A stretch of 24,188 nucleotides of DNA from a virus. The position numbers and the translations under genes are program-made. The notes under the pieces were generated by a model. It had not been told where the DNA came from and made no database searches. It saw only the letters and a list, made by a program, of their open reading frames with translations. Below are positions 20,977 to 24,188 of this stretch, in pieces (position 1 is the first letter of the stretch; every line of letters begins with the position of its first letter). The stretch lies in IMG/VR virus record IMGVR_UViG_3300024335_000049, positions 1 through 24,188 of that record; one strand, given 5' to 3'.

Positions 20977-21029
20977 TGGGTTATGGCAAAAAAGGCATGG
21001 GTAAGAAAAAGGGCGGCAAAAAGAAATGA
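20973..21029 (+). CDS. 18-aa Gly/Lys micro-ORF
   Basis: MMGYGKKGMGKKKGGKKK, made almost wholly of Gly and Lys. It starts in the overlap with the previous stop and ends in the overlap with the next start (ATGA on both sides). Short 'M.YGKG...KK' peptides next to terminase and neck genes are frequent in podovirus-like phages. It may be translated in its own right or act as a coupling stepping-stone. Confidence 0.5.
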   Translation: MMGYGKKGMGKKKGGKKK

Positions 21030-21130
21030 AAACTGGTAAGTATTCTACAGCAGCATCCTTCAAACCATGCAAGGGTTGCCCAACACCAAGCAAATGCGCA
21101 ATGGCTGGCAAATGTTTAGCAAAAGCGTGA
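21026..21130 (+). CDS. 34-aa Cys-rich small protein
   Basis: MKTGKYSTAASFKPCKGCPT followed by PSKCAMAGKCLAKA. Four Cys in the order C-x2-C-x5-C-x5-C could bind one zinc ion. 'KGCP.P.KC..AGKCL' resembles a small motif I have seen in phage genomes. Coupled to the previous ORF by ATGA. Function unknown. Confidence 0.65.
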   Translation: MKTGKYSTAASFKPCKGCPTPSKCAMAGKCLAKA

Positions 21131-21146
21131 GGCTTATTGATTTCTA

Positions 21147-21419
21147 ATGCGTACAAAAGCTGAAAAGATAGCGGCTGCAAAAAAGCGGCACGGTTTCACG
21201 GCGGTAAATAAACCTCGCCGGGGTGGGCCTAAGAAGTTTGAAGTCTTGGCGGTTGAAGGCAACCAAGTTAAAAAGGTTAACTTTGGCGATCCGAATATGA
21301 CCATCAAGAAAAGCACCCCAAGTCGAAAAGCATCGTATTGTGCGCGTTCTGGTGGTATTAAGGGTAAGAATAGCAAATTGTCGGCTAACTATTGGTCGCG
21401 TAAAGCATGGGACTGTTAA
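21147..21419 (+). CDS. Small basic protein with Cys-Trp tail
   Basis: 90 aa. A basic N-terminus (RTKAEKIAAAKKRHGFTAV) is followed by a Lys-rich middle and the C-terminal pattern SYCARSGGIKGKNSKLSANY with SRKAWDC at the end. 'FCAR..G..... .A...W.C' patterns belong to small phage proteins of unknown role near terminase or portal genes. The stop directly precedes the adaptor start (TAAATG). Possibly a head-associated DNA-binding protein, not proven. Confidence 0.75.
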   Translation: MRTKAEKIAAAKKRHGFTAVNKPRRGGPKKFEVLAVEGNQVKKVNFGDPNMTIKKSTPSRKASYCARSGGIKGKNSKLSANYWSRKAWDC

Positions 21420-22049
21420 ATGGCAATCACAACTTATTCAGAGCTTCAATCTTCCATTGCCAATTGGCTTAATCGTAATGGTGATACATCGTTACTTTCG
21501 GTTATTCCTGATTTCATTGCGCTGGCAGAGGCCGATATAAATCGCAAACTGCGTCATTATAAAATGATTGAGCGTGTTGATGCAGTGCTTGATAGCCGAT
21601 ATGTGCAAGTGCCTAACAATTGGTTGGAGACGGTTCGGTTTAATATCACCGCATCAACTACGGTCAAATTAGATTTTATTGGCCCAGAAGATATGCTGGA
21701 AAAACGGCAGAACAACAGCGACACTGCTGGCATTTCTCGTTATTATACGCAAATGGGGGAAGCTATAGAGGTGTTCCCAACTCCCGCTGCGGAATATCCT
21801 ATGCAGCTTGCTTATTATGCGCAAATCCCAAGTTTGAGCGATAGCGTTACTTTTAATTGGTTGCTGCAAGATCAGCCTGATGTTTACCTGTATGGCGCAC
21901 TAATGCAATCGGCTCCATACTTGCTAGATGATGCGCGAACCCAGACTTGGGCTGGCTTGTATCAAAACGGTTTGGCTTCACTGCAAAAGTCATCTGATGA
22001 CACTAGGTTTGGTGGTTCTGGTCGCAGAATTATTATAACTAGTTATTAA
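21420..22049 (+). CDS. Head-to-tail adaptor (SU10/P22 gp4-like)
   Basis: 209 aa. The helical N-terminus (YSELQSSIANWLNRNGDTSL, IPDFIALAEADINRKLRHYK) and the beta-rich middle (DAVLDSRYVQVPNNWLETVR) match phage neck adaptors of the SU10/P22 gp4 kind. 'FIALAEADINRKLR' is a hallmark in this family. Twelve copies bind under the portal and connect it to the tail. It sits between small basic ORFs and the fibre genes instead of beside the portal, typical for phages with split structural blocks. No Shine-Dalgarno is evident beyond the coupling to the previous stop. Confidence 0.85.
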   Translation: MAITTYSELQSSIANWLNRNGDTSLLSVIPDFIALAEADINRKLRHYKMIERVDAVLDSRYVQVPNNWLETVRFNITASTTVKLDFIGPEDMLEKRQNNSDTAGISRYYTQMGEAIEVFPTPAAEYPMQLAYYAQIPSLSDSVTFNWLLQDQPDVYLYGALMQSAPYLLDDARTQTWAGLYQNGLASLQKSSDDTRFGGSGRRIIITSY

Positions 22050-22097
22050 CTGAAAATTGGTGTATGATAGCGCCAGATATATCTAACGGAGCATAAC

Positions 22098-22478
22098 ATG
22101 AGCTTTTCAAATTACCTAGAAACCGAGGTCTTAGACTTTGCGTTCACAACTGGCACAGCAACCCGCCCAACCGCATGGTATGTTGCCCTCTACACAGCAG
22201 CCCCCGGCGAAGGTGGCGGCGGAACCGAGGTGTCTACAGGCGGCTACGCCCGTCAGTCAGTAACATTTTCCGTTTCTGGAAATACTGCCTCTAATACTGC
22301 CGCTGTTGAGTATCCTACGGCTACGGCGTCTTATGGAACCGTTACTCATGTTGGCATTTTTGATGCGTCTTCTGGTGGTAATTTGTTGGCATATTCGGCA
22401 CTAAACGTGTCCAAGTTGATCGACACTGGCGATGTTTTCCGCATTCCAACTGGCGACCTTGATATTACACTAGACTAA
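22098..22478 (+). CDS. Tail fibre-like protein (Gp80-type)
   Basis: 126 aa. MSFSNYLETEVLDFAFTTGT, PTAWYVALYTAAPGEGG, STGGYARQSVTF and VFRIPTGDLDITLD are all hallmarks of a widespread phage tail-fibre-like beta domain. CGGAG precedes the ATG. The gap 22050-22097 contains the palindrome AGATATATCT (22075-22084) and a possible promoter TTGGTG-17-TATCTA. It starts a series of fibre-type genes. Confidence 0.85.
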   Translation: MSFSNYLETEVLDFAFTTGTATRPTAWYVALYTAAPGEGGGGTEVSTGGYARQSVTFSVSGNTASNTAAVEYPTATASYGTVTHVGIFDASSGGNLLAYSALNVSKLIDTGDVFRIPTGDLDITLD

Positions 22479-22482
22479 ACTG

Positions 22483-23598
22483 ATGGCTGGATACGGCTCA
22501 GGAAACTATGGCGCTCGTTTATTTGGGCTTGATGGCACTGTAAAAGATGCTTCAGCCCAAATAAGCGTGAGCGGTGCGTTTACTTCTGCCGCCTTCAAAA
22601 CGGCAGCAGGCTCTTTAAGTGCGCCTGCTGTTTCTAGTGTTTTAGCGTCTGCGGAGCGTATAAAGCAATCAAGCGCTCAAATTTCTGCAACTGGTCAGAT
22701 GGCCACTGTTGGCGTAAAAAACGCTTCGGCCACAATATCAGTATCATGCCAGTTAGCCGTTATAACTAGCGGTCAACGTGTCAGGGAAACCTCCGCAAAT
22801 GTTTCTGCCGCATCGTCGGCAACTGCCAACGCTGAAAAAGAATTCCAGTTCCAAGCTCAAATCTCAGCTTCAAGCCAACTTGCAGCAAGCGGATTTAAAA
22901 CTTCTTTAGTCGGCTCAACTATCTCAGCAACGTCAAGCGCCGCTGCATCTGGGTTTAGAAAAAGAGTTTCTTCCGCCTCGGTAAGCGTTGTATCATCTGC
23001 GACCGCATCAATGGTGCTTGTTAAAGACGCCGAGGCTCTAATTTCTGGGTCTTCGGCTTCGTCTGCGTCTGCTGATATTATTGTTGACGGCGCTTCTTTG
23101 ATCGCGTCCAACTCTGCATCCAATGTGAATTATGAGCGCAAGCGTGAAAATGGCGCAGTGTCTCTTGGTTCGTCTGGCGTATTTACGGTAGCTGTTAAAA
23201 CGGCGTCTGCTGTAATTGTCAGCAGCCCGCAGCTAACAGTAGATACAAACAGCACCCGCGTCCGCGAGGCTTCATCTGCGTCAACGTCTGTTTCAGATGG
23301 CGCTTCATCCGGAGTGCTTATCGCCTCTGGTGCAGCGTCTATACCGGCGACTTCATCTATTGCCACTGTTGCCGTGGCTTCCCTTGTGGGCGCTTCCTCC
23401 GGGTTAGTTGCGTCAACTACGTCTGCTAACGGTCAAATAATTGCGGGCGGTAGCGCACTTGCAGCAAGTCGTGCTATAGTAAGCGCAAGCGCACGTTATA
23501 AGTGGCTCGAAGCGGACGATCCGACGACATCATGGACAGAAGCACCAAATCCAAGTAATACTTGGACAGATGCAGATTATTTAGAAAGGGCCGCGTAA
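22483..23598 (+). CDS. Repetitive Ser/Ala-rich fibre-like protein
   Basis: 371 aa. After a glycine-rich start (MAGYGSGNYGARLFGLDGT) about 14 degenerate repeats of 18-22 residues follow, each with the sense 'SA.IS.SS.L.A.G.K.A' (for example SSAQISATGQMATVGVK and SANVSAASSATANAEK). The end is a Trp-rich tail with two near-copies (TTSWTEAPNPS, NTWTDAD). Alternating small and branched residues fit a beta-solenoid or fibrous shaft. It is likely a tail-fibre or tailspike component. It overlaps the next gene in TAATG. Confidence 0.7.
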   Translation: MAGYGSGNYGARLFGLDGTVKDASAQISVSGAFTSAAFKTAAGSLSAPAVSSVLASAERIKQSSAQISATGQMATVGVKNASATISVSCQLAVITSGQRVRETSANVSAASSATANAEKEFQFQAQISASSQLAASGFKTSLVGSTISATSSAAASGFRKRVSSASVSVVSSATASMVLVKDAEALISGSSASSASADIIVDGASLIASNSASNVNYERKRENGAVSLGSSGVFTVAVKTASAVIVSSPQLTVDTNSTRVREASSASTSVSDGASSGVLIASGAASIPATSSIATVAVASLVGASSGLVASTTSANGQIIAGGSALAASRAIVSASARYKWLEADDPTTSWTEAPNPSNTWTDADYLERAA

Positions 23599-23867
23599 TG
23601 CCTACGACAACGACAAACTATTCTTGGAATAAGCCAACCGTAGGCGGCGATGAAGACGCTTGGGGTGGTTATCTGAATGGCAACTGGGACAGCGTTGACA
23701 CATTGCTTGGCGGCGTAACAAATTCTGAGTTTTCCGTTTTGAGCGGTCTTACAGCGTCCACAACAGAATTAAACTATGTCGATGGTGTTACCTCGGCTAT
23801 TCAACCGCAGCTCGATGCAGCTGCAACAACAGGTAAGGCAATCGCAATGGCGATTGTTTTCGGTTAA
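23598..23867 (+). CDS. Tail fibre protein, short
   Basis: 89 aa from the ATG at 23598, which overlaps the previous stop; an in-frame ATG at 23562 lies inside the previous gene. MPTTTTNYSWNKPTVGGDED and WGGYLNGNWDSVDTLLGGV form a common phage fibre attachment domain, and LTASTTELNYVDGVTSAIQ with QLDA is a trimeric fibre-stalk repeat. The protein stops where related fibres usually continue, so it may be a shortened base to which other fibres dock. Confidence 0.85.
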   Translation: MPTTTTNYSWNKPTVGGDEDAWGGYLNGNWDSVDTLLGGVTNSEFSVLSGLTASTTELNYVDGVTSAIQPQLDAAATTGKAIAMAIVFG

Positions 23868-23878
23868 GGAGAAGCCAC

Positions 23879-24188
23879 ATGGCCGCACCAAACGTAGTAA
23901 ATGTAGCCACTATCACTGCCAAATCGGCAATGGTGGCTTTATCTTCAACATCTGCGACTTCGGTCGTTAGCAACGCTGCGTCCAGCGGCAAGGTATTTAA
24001 GATCAACATGATCCAGATTGCCAATGTCGATGGCACAAATGCCTGCGACGTGACTGTGGATATGCACAGCGCCGCTGCTGGCGGTGGCACAGCTTACTCT
24101 CTGGTTGCGACTGCATCTGTCCCTGCTGACTCGTCGCTTATTGCTGTTGATAAGAACACAGCCCTTTACCTTGAGGAAGATCGCTCCA
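23879..24188 (+). CDS. Virion-associated beta protein (partial, 5' end)
   Basis: 103 complete codons are visible and the gene runs off the window. MAAPNVVNVATITAKSAMVA followed by SSGKVFKINMIQIANVDG and CDVTVDMHSAAAGGG is a pattern seen in marine phage structural genes near fibres, with no known function to me. AAGGAG lies 8 bases before the ATG, right after the fibre stop, so it belongs to the same operon. Confidence 0.75.
   Translation, partial: MAAPNVVNVATITAKSAMVALSSTSATSVVSNAASSGKVFKINMIQIANVDGTNACDVTVDMHSAAAGGGTAYSLVATASVPADSSLIAVDKNTALYLEEDRS

Overview
The window is a stretch of a tailed double-stranded DNA bacteriophage genome. It encodes a portal, scaffold, major capsid protein, both terminase subunits, a neck adaptor, ejection proteins, tail fibres, a lysis cassette and a recombination/replication module, and no cellular housekeeping gene. 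A P22-type portal next to large ejection proteins, an SU10/P22-like capsid protein and a gp4-like adaptor, with no tail tube, tape-measure or sheath gene in view, point to a short-tailed (podovirus-like) particle. The moderate GC content, the GTA-type holin and several tail-fibre types common in marine phages suggest a marine alphaproteobacterial host. That host call is inference. No integrase, DNA polymerase or replicative helicase is visible; the rest of the genome lies outside the window, and both terminal genes are cut.

Layout: (1) 1-8873, rightward virion genes: end of an unknown virion gene, a SleB-type hydrolase fused to an ejection-protein domain, a large ejection protein, portal, small ORF, scaffold, capsid, an intrinsic terminator, and two small head/neck-region ORFs. 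(2) 8884-11331, a rightward lysis cassette of eight ORFs joined by overlapping stops and starts. It includes three ORFs of 45-57 codons, an XhlA-like protein, an EF-hand membrane protein, a 3TM holin and a GH19 endolysin. (3) 11332-11470, a gap that can fold into a three-way junction. (4) 11471-16377, a mostly leftward early region: ERF/RAD52-like annealing protein, SSB, HTH and HNH proteins, and several microproteins. A RusA resolvase is inserted in the opposite direction. (5) 16378-16467, a divergent control region.

(6) 16468-17796, the rightward replication module: a 56-aa HTH protein, a lambda-O-like initiator that carries three 18-bp iterons inside its own gene, and an unknown partner in the lambda-P position. 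(7) 17797-17941, three consecutive hairpins ending in a strong terminator. (8) 17942-20791, a ParB-methyltransferase fusion, small terminase and large terminase. (9) 20827-24188, lysine-rich and cysteine-rich micro-ORFs, the neck adaptor and a series of tail-fibre-like genes.

The most interesting signals are the iteron origin inside the initiator gene, where the repeats are kept at DNA level across different reading frames; a bipartite element TTGCAA-N6/7-TTTACA found in three early intergenic regions; the foldable 112-nt gap after the endolysin; the densely overlapped lysis cassette with undocumented-looking small Cys proteins; and a GC-rich orphan gene followed by a C(UCCG)G hairpin.
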